Shown here: positions 22,460-32,889 of the stretch, piece after piece | Layout: every line of letters begins with the position of its first letter | Numbering within the stretch: position 1 is the first letter of the stretch | From: Astropecten irregularis | Taxonomy: Eukaryota; Echinodermata; Asteroidea; Paxillosida; Astropectinidae | Direction of reading: 5' to 3' | DNA: 64,000 bases | Assembly: GCA_963971285.1 (NCBI GenBank) | Contig: OZ020244.1 | Span: 372,001-436,000 of the forward strand | Position numbers and translations under genes: made by a program | Notes under the pieces: model-generated | Told to the model about the DNA's origin: nothing | What the model saw: only the letters and a program-made list of their open reading frames with translations | Database searches by the model: none

Positions 22460-22830
22460 ATGGTTGTACTGTTAATTTGAAACTGTGAAAATGTTGCCAA
22501 CTGCAATTAGGGATACATGTAAACTTCAAACATATAATTACCACAAAGGAAACTGACTGGGTTGATTTTAAGTCATTGAAAAGTAAAAAAGAAAAGGAAA
22601 AGAAATTAAATGCAGTGGGATTCAAACCAGCGACCTCTGCAATATCGTACCAGTATGTACTCTACCAATAGAATGAGCTACCCAGCCCTATGTTGGAAGA
22701 GTCCCTAATTGTCAAAATCTTTGTCCATTTTGCAATAAAAAGCCATGAAACCACTCACATACTGCTGGATATCCCAAGTATCATCTCAATAATCTTAGCA
22801 TTAGCAATGCTGCAACCTAAGAAACACAAA
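22460..22830 (-). mobile_element. tRNA-derived SINE, copy 3
   Basis: On the minus strand, 22,612-22,690 reads AGGGCTGGGTAGCTCATTCT (A-box region) and CGCTGGTTTGAATCCCA (B box). The flanks match the family: GTGGTTTCATGGCTTTTTAT upstream and AACCCAGTCAGTTTCCTTTG downstream. It is more diverged than copies 1 and 2. Confidence 0.7.
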
Positions 22831-22986
22831 TGCAGCTATCGGCTGTATGTGTGTTTCAAATTTGGCTGCAATCCTCAGTGCACGAGGAATATGCAGGAAA
22901 TTGACAAATCACAAATCATCAAATTATTGTGCACAGATTGTCTTTCATCTATATTGATACAAATCATTCATTCTTGTTTTTCACAG

Positions 22987-23945
22987 GAAACATATCTGAT
23001 CTGACTGTTTGTCAAGGGGAGTGTCTGACTCGGTTCACTTCCAATTATTACAAAGCCAACAATCGTGCTTTACTGCATCATGTATATCAAGCAAAGACTA
23101 CAACTGCCTCGATCTGTGGAATACATTGCTCTATGGACCCACAATGTGCATCGTTCAACTATCATGAGAGTAACCACTACTGCCAGATGAATAACATTAG
23201 TAGGAATATGGATACGTCTATCTTTGTTGAGCTGCAAGGAAGTGCCTACTTTGACAATAACTATACAACTTCATTTCTGTCAATACCAGACACTGTAAAG
23301 TACCAAAGCTGTCAGATGTTGCTTCAAGCTGGTCACCATGACAATGGCATCTATAGCATCTATCCTCTTGGAATGAGTGATGGCATACAGGTATACTGTG
23401 ACATGACAACTGCTGGTGGAGGCTGGATAGTATTTCAGAGGCGTCAAGATGGCTCTGTTGACTTTTACCGTGACTGGGCTGACTACCAATCTGGATTTGG
23501 CAATCTATCGGGTGAGTTCTGGTTGGGTAACGATAATTTGCGTAATTTGACTACTTATGGGAAATTTGAGCTGAGAGTAGATCTAGAGGATTGGGAGGGA
23601 GGCACAGCATGGGCAGAATATGGTCAGTTTGAAATCATAGGTAAGAAATACCAACTCAATATTGGCTCATATAATGCTATGAGTACGGCTGGTGACTCGA
23701 TGGCAACGCTTAATGCTCTTTTTTTCTCAACTAGACAAAAAGATTTTGATGCCTCGGGTAGTAACTGTGCACAGCAATATGAAGGTGCATGGTGGTTCAA
23801 TGCATGCTTTTACTCTCACCTCAATCTCAATGGCAAATACTACAATCATGCCAATGAAGGCAGTGGACAAGGTGTACAATGGTATCACTGGAAGGGGTGG
23901 TATTCCCTGAAGGAATGCAGCATGAAAATCAGGGAAGTCCTGTAA
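22987..23945 (+). CDS. PAN/apple + fibrinogen C-terminal domain protein, 3' exon
   Basis: An open frame from an ATG at 22,929 gives 338 residues, but a TTCTTGTTTTTCACAG acceptor ends at 22,986, so the real exon probably begins there, mid-codon (needing one base from upstream). Residues about 22-115 form a cysteine-patterned PAN/apple-like module (C28, C32, C63, C67, C73, C85; CASFNY and CQMNN). Residues about 122-338 are a full fibrinogen C-terminal domain: C128/C157, GGGWIVFQRRQDGSVDF, FWLGNDNL, a Ca-loop-like KDFDASGSNCA, C280/C293, WWFNACFYSHLNLNG, and a final SMKIR. Such proteins are secreted lectin-like factors in immunity or matrix. The signal peptide is not in this exon. No stops or frameshifts; stop TAA at 23,943. 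Confidence 0.93.
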
Positions 23946-26900
23946 ACAAAATAACTCACAAAGTTTCTGTACAAAACACAGAAATTTATCCTCATTCTAA
24001 TCCTCAAATAATGTTTGTATCTCAGACTGTTCCACAAGGTATCCCATTAGTTTATACACAGCTAATCAGGGAAGTTGAAAAACTGATCAAAGGATCTCAC
24101 AAAAAACACATTATTTCTTTTTTCATGACAATGATTTTTGAGAAAACCAAGATAATATTGTATAAAAGGGAATTGAAAATAACTCGGATGTTTCACTGAT
24201 ATCTGGCAAATGTTGCACCTAATTGCAAATCCTGTCTACTGGCCTGTATTAAGAGCTGTATTGAAATACTGTTTATCAAGTAATGTTTTAGCATTGTAAT
24301 ATTGGTGACAGTGCAATTTAGAAAACAAAAGTTATAAAAGTTGTTTGAATCTGTGACCCACTCTGTCAGAATGAGTCATAAGTAGCACTTTTGACAGTCT
24401 GAGATATGCACATGTATGTGATCACAAAGGGTATACTGGGTGATTTCAAATAGTATATGTAGGAAGCCTGTGGCATAATGTGTTGTTGAGATGTCAGTTA
24501 AGAAATGTTGTTGAATATTTCTGATGGATTCTCTCTGTGTTCAAACAGTTAAAACTGACAAATTTGGCTACATCTGAGAGTGGGTCACAAAATATCAAGA
24601 ATTGATTTTAATAGCATTGTATATCAATTGACATTGTGATGTAATCTAGATGGAACTATTTATCATGTATTGTGGGAGTTCTGTGATATTTTTCATGAGT
24701 GAATGATTATTGAATTATAAGAAAACTGTATTAGTGGCAGAGTTATTTAAAGGTATGGTACATCATTGATCAAGTCGATTTTGAAGAGAGAAAATTCATT
24801 GAAGTCATTTTGTTTTAAAAACAAATGCACCTACCCCACTGCTGTACAGGGGTTTAAGGAAACAAATAGAAATTTGGCTTTCAAACTGAAACTAAACAAT
24901 GATATTATTGATATTGATCAATAATGTACCCTACCTTTAAGTACTCTGAGATGTACTGCCTTTGCTTTTACATGATATTTGGGTGAACAAATATATCAAT
25001 ACATTTCAACATACACAAACTAATAATAATACTACAACTAGACTAAAGCCAATCACATTTGGGAAATATTGAACATCTTGAATTTACTGAAGCTATGTTG
25101 GGAGACAAATGAAGTACAATGTACATGTAAAAGCACAGACATGACATCTGTAATGTTAGTAGACATGGTGTAATATTGGTATATGGAAACTGTTACTTGA
25201 GTATTGTCTTAACATTGTGATGCCGTTGGTGATGTGAGGTGATGATTTAATTACATACATTTTCAAATTGTAGTCAATTAGCTTTTATGAAATTCATTAA
25301 ATGTATTAAAATAAGCTTGTAGCCATTTGGCACTTTTCAATCAATGATGGATCCAAGTTTTCAAGATGCTATCTCTTGGTGTGTCTTTGATGAGCAAACC
25401 ATGTAACCACAGCCTTCTTGAACTAAACTTCAGACAGCAAAACATTGGAATGCAAGCTACAGTAGGAGGTTGTGTTGTGAGGGACAATGTTGAAATATCT
25501 GAAATGGCTCATGTGATAGCATCTTTAGAATGAAAATGAATGTGAAAATTCTTTAAAATGTACATTATTTGGCATAGCTTAACAAGGAAGCAAATTTTGA
25601 ATTGATTTATGAACTGAAAAAATTAAGGCTCTTATAGTTTGGATCCGTCAATGATTCATAATTTTGTTGTTATTTGAATAAAAAAAATATTGTACTTAAA
25701 AGTGATTTTTAATATTTGATTGTTTTCCGCACTTCTGAAATGATGATTAAAATTAGGCACAAATTTAACATATCTTGACCTTTTTTCTAGATTTAGTATA
25801 TAATTGATGTGTTATAGAAAACTTATATTCACTGACCCTTACTGAAACAACATAAACAATAAAACTTATTTAACATATGCTGTATAAACTGAAACATCTA
25901 AATTTTAAATTGAATAATGTTGGTTTAAGTCCAAGACTATGTAATTTGTCTTTGCTGAAAATGGAAATCATGAGCAATTTATAACTGAAATGTACATTAC
26001 TGTTTGTGTTACAATGAGTGCAGAAAGATTCTGTCAAGACCAAATTTAAAGTTAATAGCCTTGGAAAGGTTTTACAAATTAATGCCCTTTTAAACGTTCA
26101 TAATTATTTTCATAATAGTTAGATAATCAAATATAATGCTTATCAATTTTGAACACTTTTAATGAATGTTTTTACTGAAAGTTAGTCAATGATGGATCCA
26201 AGTTACCATAATGCTATCTCAAGTCAAAGATAGCATTTTGTTTTTAAATAAAAATGATGTTTTATGATAATTATTTTCAGAAAAGTCTCAAAATTCTGTT
26301 TGAATAATATGAAAAAGAAAATGTATCTAAATTGAAGAAAAATACAAACACTTTGGATCGATCAATGATTAACACTTATATCAGTGTGAATAAATGGATG
26401 TTAAATGTTTTTATGATAAAAATACCACAAGTCCACTATACAGAAACTGAGGTTAGGAAATTCTTGAAATATGGACAAGTGTCATACCACTGTATTACCA
26501 GTAACCTTTTATATGATGAATTATTCAAATACTGAGAATGATATCAGTAATTAACCTTTCCATTGCAAGCTGAAAATGTTTGGATAATAACCTTGTTACC
26601 CTTGAAGAATCCATGCCTTACCAAGACTTGAGTTGAAGGAAGGTATTAATATTCATTCCTAAATATTTATTTATAACATGATTTGAAAATAGTTTGATGT
26701 TGAAATCACACACATAGATTGAACAGCCTGACTAAACAGCAACTTCATCTGCTACTTGTGTTGCTGCACTTAAATATTCTTTAATTATATAAATCCATGA
26801 ATGAATGTTTTCTCTCAAACTCTAAGGATTATGTTATTGTTACCCCAAGATAAGTTATGGAAATAATGATCCCAAATACTAGTTTGTTAAATGATGGATA

Positions 26901-27780
26901 TTTTGAAATAAATGAAGCATTTAATGTGGTGAAATAATAGAATGTATTCAATTTTGCCTTAATTTGTGTTTGTCTGTGTGTCAGTGCTTACAGGAATTCA
27001 TCATTTCCTTTATATTCATGACCCTTTGTTTGGGTGTTGCTAATGAATAATACTCTTCCATGAAAAGTGTTTATATTGCCTTTATAGGACTCTGCCATAG
27101 TATTCCACTGAAAGCAGTAAAAACATCACACAGATTTTATACCATTTACACCCAAGCCAAGGATAGGCAGTGATTATAATAAGCTAACTGGTCATAAATC
27201 GCCGTCAGAGGGCGGCAAACACTTTATATTGAACAGTTTTGTTTGTGCTTTCGAGAAAATAAATAAATATGTGACCGGACACCACTTAAGTTATCTGCTG
27301 CCCTCTATACTGTTTACTATTTGGCAACGGCAACCTGTGGCAAAGGGACATGACCCTATTATTTACACTTTGGCACGCGACAAACATTGTTCACATTCCT
27401 GACATTCTGCAGCGCACTTCATTGTTTAGACTTGTCTCGAGTCGATTTGTCCTGGGGTCGACATGTCTGATATTCAATTTGCTGCCATTTACAGCAAATT
27501 ACAAGGACGTGGAGCTAAACCTTCATAAAACAAGACAATTAACTTGCTGATGAACTGAAGAAGGTAAGGTAAGGTAATGTATTTCCCTTTGGGTCTTTAA
27601 CGTCATTGGCAGTAGGTTTATACAATAGCGCATCGTCCTAAGTAATAACTTAATAAGAGTTTTATTATTCAAAAATTAAACTTCTGACCTCGCAGCGCGC
27701 AGAAACCAGTTTCTGTTTATGTGAATCCAGGACATTTACATATGCAAATTTAAGCTTAATTATGAATATTCATAATACAC
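23946..27780. other. 3' UTR plus AT-rich intergenic DNA
   Basis: No recognisable gene. AATAAA-type signals first appear near 25,677 and 25,860, so the exact 3' end of the fibrinogen-related transcript cannot be placed. A short direct repeat, CAATGATGGATCCAAGTT followed by ATGCTATCTC, occurs at about 25,345 and 26,187. A (GGTAA)n run lies at 27,562-27,578. Confidence 0.5.
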
Positions 27781-27806
27781 TACCTATTTTGAATATAATA
27801 CAAAGG

Positions 27807-27830
27807 CCACGCCTCGGTTTGTATAAAAGA
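27807..27830 (+). promoter_or_regulatory. Weak TATA-type core promoter candidate
   Basis: CCACGCC (27,807-27,813, GC/KLF-box-like) is followed by TATAAAA (27,822-27,828). No coding sequence follows that I can recognise, so this may be chance. Confidence 0.15.
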
Positions 27831-27904
27831 ACGAGCAACAAGCAGCTGGTAAAATAAAGTCACGAGAGGGCGCAATACAAATCGGCACGTGCGGCATCAG
27901 GAAA

Positions 27905-28130
27905 ATATTGCAGCCACACGAGTCTTTTTTATTTTCACCCCAGCGATCAGAGATCATATCACTTTTAGCATCATATATCAAATCATACCACGTCTTCCTG
28001 TGTGTAATCTATATATTATGGCAATGCGGGATTAAAGCCTACATTCTGAGCGCATTCTGTTTCATCTACCCTTTGTAGGGCAAGTTGAGAAAAATTACAG
28101 CCACACGAATCTTTTTATTTTCAGTCTTGT
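27905..28130. repeat. Direct duplication of a ~28-bp motif
   Basis: CAGCCACACGAGTCTTTTTT near 27,911 recurs as CAGCCACACGAATCTTTTTA near 28,098, both running into ATTTTCA. The spacing is about 187 bp; the intervening sequence is unique. Confidence 0.6.
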
Positions 28131-28135
28131 TAACG

Positions 28136-28376
28136 GGGGCCAATTTCATGGAGCTGCTAAGCACAAAAATTTGCTTAGCACAAAAATGTCTTCCTCAATA
28201 AAACAAAGCACCATTACAAATTCAATTTGATATTCATGGTCAGCAAACAACAGCCAAAGAACAATCCTTCGTGATACAAAACTCTCTGAAATTTGGCTTT
28301 TAATCCTGTTTTTATTGAGACAGAAATGTCATGCTTAGCAAATTTTTGTGCTAAGCAGCGCCGTGGAATTGGCCCC
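28136..28376. mobile_element. Short MITE with ~45-bp inverted ends
   Basis: Left end GGGGCCAATTTCATGGAGCT and inverted right end GGGGCCAATTCCACGGCGCT both continue into GCT.AGCACAAAAATTTGCT. TTGAGGAAGACATTT- and TTGAGACAGAAATGTC-type sequence follows in inverted order. No target duplication could be identified, so the superfamily is open. It ends 18 bp from LTR element 2. Confidence 0.75.
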
Positions 28377-28394
28377 AGATCATAGGCATCATAT

Positions 28395-28662
28395 TGTAGC
28401 GTCGAACACTTCTGGGGTTCTTCACACGCACTCCAAGAAAGGACTCTCAACACAGGTTTACTCGTTTCTGCTACTTCAGGCTGTTTATTTCCACAAAAAC
28501 ATACACCGCAAACACTTCAGCAACGAGGCCATAACAATCTCCCTGCGCATGCGCCGCCCGGAAGAACGGGCCTCCCTGGCCGGCCACCAGGGGCTCCACC
28601 GCGCGGCTCCGCAGTGGAACCGTGCTGGTGCCCTCTGGCGGCCGACCGGCACGGACGCCACA
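28395..28662 (-). repeat. 3' LTR of element 2
   Basis: 268 bp, apparently identical to 34,608-34,875. It is followed at 28,663-28,675 by CCGCCCCCCTCGA, i.e. TCGAGGGGGGCGG on the minus strand, the expected polypurine tract. Confidence 0.95.
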
Positions 28663-28677
28663 CCGCCCCCCTCGAGG
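28663..28677 (-). other. Polypurine tract of element 2
   Basis: The minus-strand purine run GAGGGGGGCGG abuts the 3' LTR and resembles the G-run at the same position in Gypsy element 1. Confidence 0.7.
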
Positions 28678-28774
28678 ACCTTGTTTGTCCCCAAACAGGG
28701 CGCCGGCATCCGCAACCGGACAACCAGGAAGACCCGGCCCGGAGGCGCATGACACAACATCATAGGCATCATAT

Positions 28775-28980
28775 TGTAGCGTCGAACACTTCTGGGGTTC
28801 TTCACACGCACTCCAAGAAAGGACTCTCAACACAGGTTTACTCGTTTCTGCTACTTCAGGCTGTTTATTTCCACAAAAACATACACCGCAAACACTTCAG
28901 CAACGAGGCCATAACAATCTCCCTGCGCATGCGCCGCCCGGAAGAACGGGCCTCCCTGGCCGGCCACCAGGGGCTCCACC
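28775..28980 (-). repeat. Extra truncated LTR in element 2
   Basis: It matches the first 206 bp of the 268-bp LTR, then breaks off at GGGGCTCCACC and joins AGGCGCATGACACAAC. Part of the tandem duplication. Confidence 0.9.
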
Positions 28981-29029
28981 AGGCGCATGACACAACATCA
29001 TAGGCATCATATTGTATGACACAACAAAA

Positions 29030-30601
29030 TTACACAGCATTCAAAACAACAACAAAAGAAAAATGCAAGGAAAGAACAAGAAACCAAAGTTTTAGTTGGT
29101 GGGTGGCGGCCGGCGCTGGAACCTTCGTCTGCCGGAACAGCTGCTCCCAGAACTCTTGGGGGACACCATCGGGGTAGCGTGGGGGTGGAGGCGCTCCAGG
29201 GGGCAGCATTCCTCCCAGTGAAGGTTGGGCGGACACAGAGGGATCTACGAAGTGCTGGCCGTACTGCTGTCCCTGGTACGTCTGCAGGAGACGCCCAGGC
29301 ACTTCACAGGTGCGGACCACCCGTGTCCGCATCAGCCGGTGGCCGGCCTCGTCCGCTCCATGGAATGTCCTTTCGAGCTGCCATTCGTCCCGCGCATGCT
29401 CGCACAGGGGTTCCAGCATGTGCGTGGCGGCCTCCCTGGTGGTGTTGTCCGGGTGGAGGGCGCCGGCCGTCTCCAGTCGCAGCGAGGTCCCGTCCGGAAG
29501 GCTCACCCGAGACCCGGCCGGCATAACCCTCCGCTGGCCATTCCACGGTTGGACCGGAACCCCAGGGGACATCGGAGGTTCCGTCTGTGTTCCGCCCTCC
29601 GCCCGTGTCGGCTGGGGGCGACCAGGGCTTGCTTCCTCTGCCCTGCTGAAGTGAGGACGCCTGCCCTGGGCAGCGCTCCAGGGGAACCGCCGGTCGGGAC
29701 TCCGCCGGGATGGTGGCTGGCAGGGTCGCTCGGCCCGGTCAAGGCTCCGCTGACCAGGCGACCTGTCCTGTTCAGGGCGGGAAGGCCGGGAGGACCGCTC
29801 CGGGTGGTCACGGCCCCCCGGCCCCCCTGACGACACTGGACTTACCTGTCTTCTTAGTGGCGGCGGCGACCGTCCTGCCGGACCACACCGTCCGAATGGA
29901 GGTGGGTCTGGGGTCCCCTGCCGGGAGAGATGAGGCGGGGACGGGGCCTGTCCCATGTCGTCGTCACTGGCGTGCAGCTCCAGTGTATCGGCCTCCGCCA
30001 TCACTACGGCCACGCTGTCTCCTTGGCAGAAACGGTGGTGTCTGGTGCGGACATCGGCCCTAAAAAAACGGACTCCGCACCCTCTCTGGCAGGGGTATGG
30101 GCGCTCCGGGTGGAGCGCCACACACGTGGTGTTGAGGTGTCTCTTTAAGTTCCTCCTCCTCCCGAACGTCTGGTCACAGTGCGGGCAATGAATCGGGGCC
30201 GGGTCCATCCTGCAGGGGGAAGACAAAGAAGAGCACTTGGTTATTTGTTGGCAATAACGGCTTGGTCGGATTATCTTCCGGCCACCCCGGGTGACTCTCC
30301 CAGGAGCCAGCGCCGCTGGTGGTGAAGAGGGCTGTCCGCCTTCGGGCTCGGCCAATTCCGCATCGGATCCGTCATCCTCGCTGCCCGGTCCTCCGGGGGC
30401 GGCAGTCGCCGTCGCTTTCGGCAGTGTCCCCTTCCCCGTCTCAACTGGAAGTGGTCCCTCCTTGGCTAACTGACCACCCACCCCAGCCGGCGGATCCTCC
30501 TGGGTCAGTGTCAGTCGATTGGACTCGGTGGTAGCGTCACCTCCTGGTCTTGGGTTGGTGGCGGTCCCCCTTTTGGCAGGTTCTGCGCTACGTGCCTCCA
30601 C
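29030..30601 (-). CDS. Accessory ORF of element 2, two C2HC zinc fingers
   Basis: A 523-residue frame downstream of the integrase, overlapping its end by 91 nt in the -1 frame. The N-terminal ~130 residues are acidic and Pro/Gly-rich. Finger 1 is C139-X2-C142-X12-H155-X4-C160 (CPHCDQTFGRRRNLKRHL). Finger 2 is C171-X3-C175-X12-H188-X3-C192. A long Pro/Arg/Ser-rich low-complexity segment follows (about 215-345), then a more globular part (about 350-480) and a hydrophobic C-terminal end (LKLWFLVLSLHFSFVVV). It occupies the env position but shows no envelope features. It is likely a nucleic-acid-binding accessory protein, possibly made by frameshifting, reinitiation or a spliced RNA. No close relative recognised; the extreme C-terminus lies beside the tandem duplication and may be altered. 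Confidence 0.7.
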   Translation of the reverse strand: MEARSAEPAKRGTATNPRPGGDATTESNRLTLTQEDPPAGVGGQLAKEGPLPVETGKGTLPKATATAAPGGPGSEDDGSDAELAEPEGGQPSSPPAALAPGRVTRGGRKIIRPSRYCQQITKCSSLSSPCRMDPAPIHCPHCDQTFGRRRNLKRHLNTTCVALHPERPYPCQRGCGVRFFRADVRTRHHRFCQGDSVAVVMAEADTLELHASDDDMGQAPSPPHLSRQGTPDPPPFGRCGPAGRSPPPLRRQVSPVSSGGPGGRDHPERSSRPSRPEQDRSPGQRSLDRAERPCQPPSRRSPDRRFPWSAAQGRRPHFSRAEEASPGRPQPTRAEGGTQTEPPMSPGVPVQPWNGQRRVMPAGSRVSLPDGTSLRLETAGALHPDNTTREAATHMLEPLCEHARDEWQLERTFHGADEAGHRLMRTRVVRTCEVPGRLLQTYQGQQYGQHFVDPSVSAQPSLGGMLPPGAPPPPRYPDGVPQEFWEQLFRQTKVPAPAATHQLKLWFLVLSLHFSFVVVLNAV

Positions 30602-32865
30602 CAGTCCACTTCGGTGTCGCCCAGATACGGCTTAAGCCGATTGGAATGAACCACCTTGGCTTTGGCTCGAGGGGATTTTTGCACGCGGAACGTGACATCA
30701 TCAATCTTCTGTGTCACCACGAATGGCCCGTCCCACCAGCACTGCAACTTGGGCGTGCGACCCACTTTCTTGGAGGGGGTATACAACCACACAGGTTGGC
30801 CAGGCTTATAGCTGGCACTTTCTGCTCGACGATCGTAATGTCGCTTTTGATATGTCTGGCTCTTCCGCAGATGATGACGGGCAAACTCGTGGGCGAACTC
30901 TATCTTTGTCCTCAACCCCTCCACATACTCGTGCTCTGCTGCGCCTGCCTTTGGTTTCTCCGGCTGGCCCACCACCAGGTCCAACGGGAGTCGCACTTCC
31001 CGGCCGAACATCAGCATGTTGGGCGTGAATTTTGTGCTGTCGTGCTGGGAGGAGCGGTACGCCATCATCACGTACGGTAGGTGTTCATCCCAATCGTCCT
31101 GGTTCTCCTGAACAAACAGGCTCAGCATCGTCTTGACTGTGCGGTTAAACCGCTCCACCATCCCGTCAGACTGGGGGTGGAACGGCGTGGTACGGGTCTT
31201 TTGGACGCCGAGCAGCTTACATGTGCCCTGGAAGAGCTCGGCTTCGAACTCCCTCCCTTGATCCGTGTGGATCTCGAGGGGAGCTCCAAACCGGGTGATG
31301 ACCTGTTCGACGAGGACTCTGGCGACAGTCTGAGCAGTCTGGTCCGGAATCGGAAACGCCTCCACCCACTTCGTAAAGTAGTCGGCCACCACCATGATAC
31401 TAGAATTCCCTGTCCTCGTCCTCGGAAATCGACCCGTGAGGTCGATCGCGAGGCGCTCCATCGGGGCCCCTACCAGGTACTGTTGAAGTGGGGCCTTGAG
31501 GGGTCGAGGAGGTGACTTCTTTGACCCGCACTTGTGGCACTTTTGACACCACTCTTCTGCCTGGCGTCGCATCTCCCTCCAGAACACCGGAGCCTGTCTC
31601 AGCCGTGCGACGGTCCGGGTAATCCCCAAATGTCCTGAAGTCATATTGTCATGCGCCAGTCGCAAAACGTCGTCGACTTTCACCCGTGGTACCACAACCT
31701 TCCATACCGGCGGTTCGCCATTGGACTGCTCCCACTTCACCTGCAATACGCCCTGGGACAGCCGCAGCGTCTCCCACTTAGCCCACCAGTACTTTGGGCC
31801 TTCACCCAGCGCCGAGACGTCCCGCCAGCTGGGTTTGGGGACCCCGTCTTCCAGCCACCGCACGATCTTGTCCAGCTCTGGGTCACTACGTTGTTCCTGT
31901 TTGAGTTCTTCCTGGTCCCAGGCTCCCAGGAGCCCTTCCGTGGTTGTGGCTTCTTCCTGCCCAGCCCCCATGATGGCTCCCACCTGCACCTCCCCTGGTT
32001 GGAAGGAGGCAGACTGTCGTTTCTGAGGGCAGTACCGCCTGATGTGTCCAAATTCGTGGCACCCATAGCACTCCACCTGGGCGCGCGCACCTGGTGTGTA
32101 CACGGCCCATGCAGCCGATTTGGGTTCCTCAGCAGGGGTTGGAGGAGGCTGGGCTACCGACCTCACGTCCCTAGCCATCGGTTTCCCTTTTCTGTTTTGC
32201 GCTTGCGTCTCGAGAAAAGCTTCCATTTCGGTCGCCAGTGTGACGGCTTCGGTCAAAGTCGTTGCTTTCCTGGAGAAGATGTGACGCTGCAGCTGTTCCT
32301 CTCGCAGGGCATTGCGGAAAGCCTCGACCGCCAAATCCTCACGGGCCTGTGTGGGCAGCTTCGGGTAGCTCCTCAACACCAACCGTCGGATGGATTGTCC
32401 TAGGCTATTGAGTGACTCGTCTCGGCCCCTCGTACGCATAGACAACTGAGCCCGATGTAGTGGAATCTGTGCTGTCACCCCGAACCGCTGCTCGAAGTTT
32501 TCCAAAATGGAGGAATATTCCTTCCGCGTTTCCGGTACCATATCCGCCAATGCCTCCTGGGCCGCGCCCTTTAGGTGAGCTGCAAGGAACATCGCCTTCT
32601 CCGCCTCGCCCCACTGATTGACTGCTGCAACGCTCTCGAAATGGATCAAGTAATCCGACCATGAGGAGATCCCGTCAAACTTGTTGGGGAGCATCAGTGG
32701 TCTCCGACCCCCCGGCCCGAAGTGATCAGGCGTTGTAGTCCCCCGCTTGACTGGCACTTGGGAAGCGCGCCCCCCCGCCTGTTTAGGGGCCGTCCAAACA
32801 TCGGCAGAACCCGGGTCAGCCCCCCCTGGGAGCACCGGGTGGTGACATCCCAGGGGGTCTCCCAA
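30511..32865 (-). CDS. Gag capsid-zinc knuckle fused to integrase (no PR/RT/RH)
   Basis: 784 residues from the ATG at 32,865. A retrotransposon-Gag capsid domain (about 57-220) and one CCHC knuckle CYGCHEFGHIRRYC (266-279) are followed, after only ~40 residues, by the integrase N-terminal region (about 318 onward, beginning near EELKQEQRSDPELDKIVRWL). The zinc site is H405, H412, C443, C446; the catalytic triad is D475, D535, E571 with exact 35-residue spacing; a C-terminal integrase domain runs to about 750. In Gypsy element 1 about 1,000 residues of PR, RT, RNase H and spacer lie between the corresponding points. The junction is in frame without stops. The frame is continuous with the upstream ORF (32,914-34,545) except for one TAA, so the ATG at 32,865 is probably internal. 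Confidence 0.9.
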   Translation of the reverse strand: MGDPLGCHHPVLPGGADPGSADVWTAPKQAGGRASQVPVKRGTTTPDHFGPGGRRPLMLPNKFDGISSWSDYLIHFESVAAVNQWGEAEKAMFLAAHLKGAAQEALADMVPETRKEYSSILENFEQRFGVTAQIPLHRAQLSMRTRGRDESLNSLGQSIRRLVLRSYPKLPTQAREDLAVEAFRNALREEQLQRHIFSRKATTLTEAVTLATEMEAFLETQAQNRKGKPMARDVRSVAQPPPTPAEEPKSAAWAVYTPGARAQVECYGCHEFGHIRRYCPQKRQSASFQPGEVQVGAIMGAGQEEATTTEGLLGAWDQEELKQEQRSDPELDKIVRWLEDGVPKPSWRDVSALGEGPKYWWAKWETLRLSQGVLQVKWEQSNGEPPVWKVVVPRVKVDDVLRLAHDNMTSGHLGITRTVARLRQAPVFWREMRRQAEEWCQKCHKCGSKKSPPRPLKAPLQQYLVGAPMERLAIDLTGRFPRTRTGNSSIMVVADYFTKWVEAFPIPDQTAQTVARVLVEQVITRFGAPLEIHTDQGREFEAELFQGTCKLLGVQKTRTTPFHPQSDGMVERFNRTVKTMLSLFVQENQDDWDEHLPYVMMAYRSSQHDSTKFTPNMLMFGREVRLPLDLVVGQPEKPKAGAAEHEYVEGLRTKIEFAHEFARHHLRKSQTYQKRHYDRRAESASYKPGQPVWLYTPSKKVGRTPKLQCWWDGPFVVTQKIDDVTFRVQKSPRAKAKVVHSNRLKPYLGDTEVDWWRHVAQNLPKGGPPPTQDQEVTLPPSPID

Positions 32866-32889
32866 CTGCAGTGGTGTACGGCCGAGCAG

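Larger units (their letters stand above)
28379..29025. repeat. Tandem duplication spanning LTR and host flank
   Basis: The 16 bp ATCATAGGCATCATAT, part of the host flank, occurs at 28,379-28,394, 28,759-28,774 and 28,997-29,012. The block AGGCGCATGACACAAC occurs at 28,743-28,758 and 28,981-28,996, with TGACACAAC again at 29,017-29,025. The first unit is 380 bp with a full LTR. The second is 238 bp with an internal deletion of about 142 bp. Because host sequence is included, the duplication came after insertion or is an assembly error. Confidence 0.85.

Noticed and set aside
22929..22986. ATG at 22,929 as the true start of the fibrinogen-related protein
   Set aside because: The first 19 residues lie over a polypyrimidine tract and AG acceptor and do not form a normal signal peptide. 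Kept only as the formal ORF start.
28348..29003. ORFs over the LTRs of element 2
   Set aside because: They span LTR, duplicated host flank and LTR again; products of the tandem duplication.
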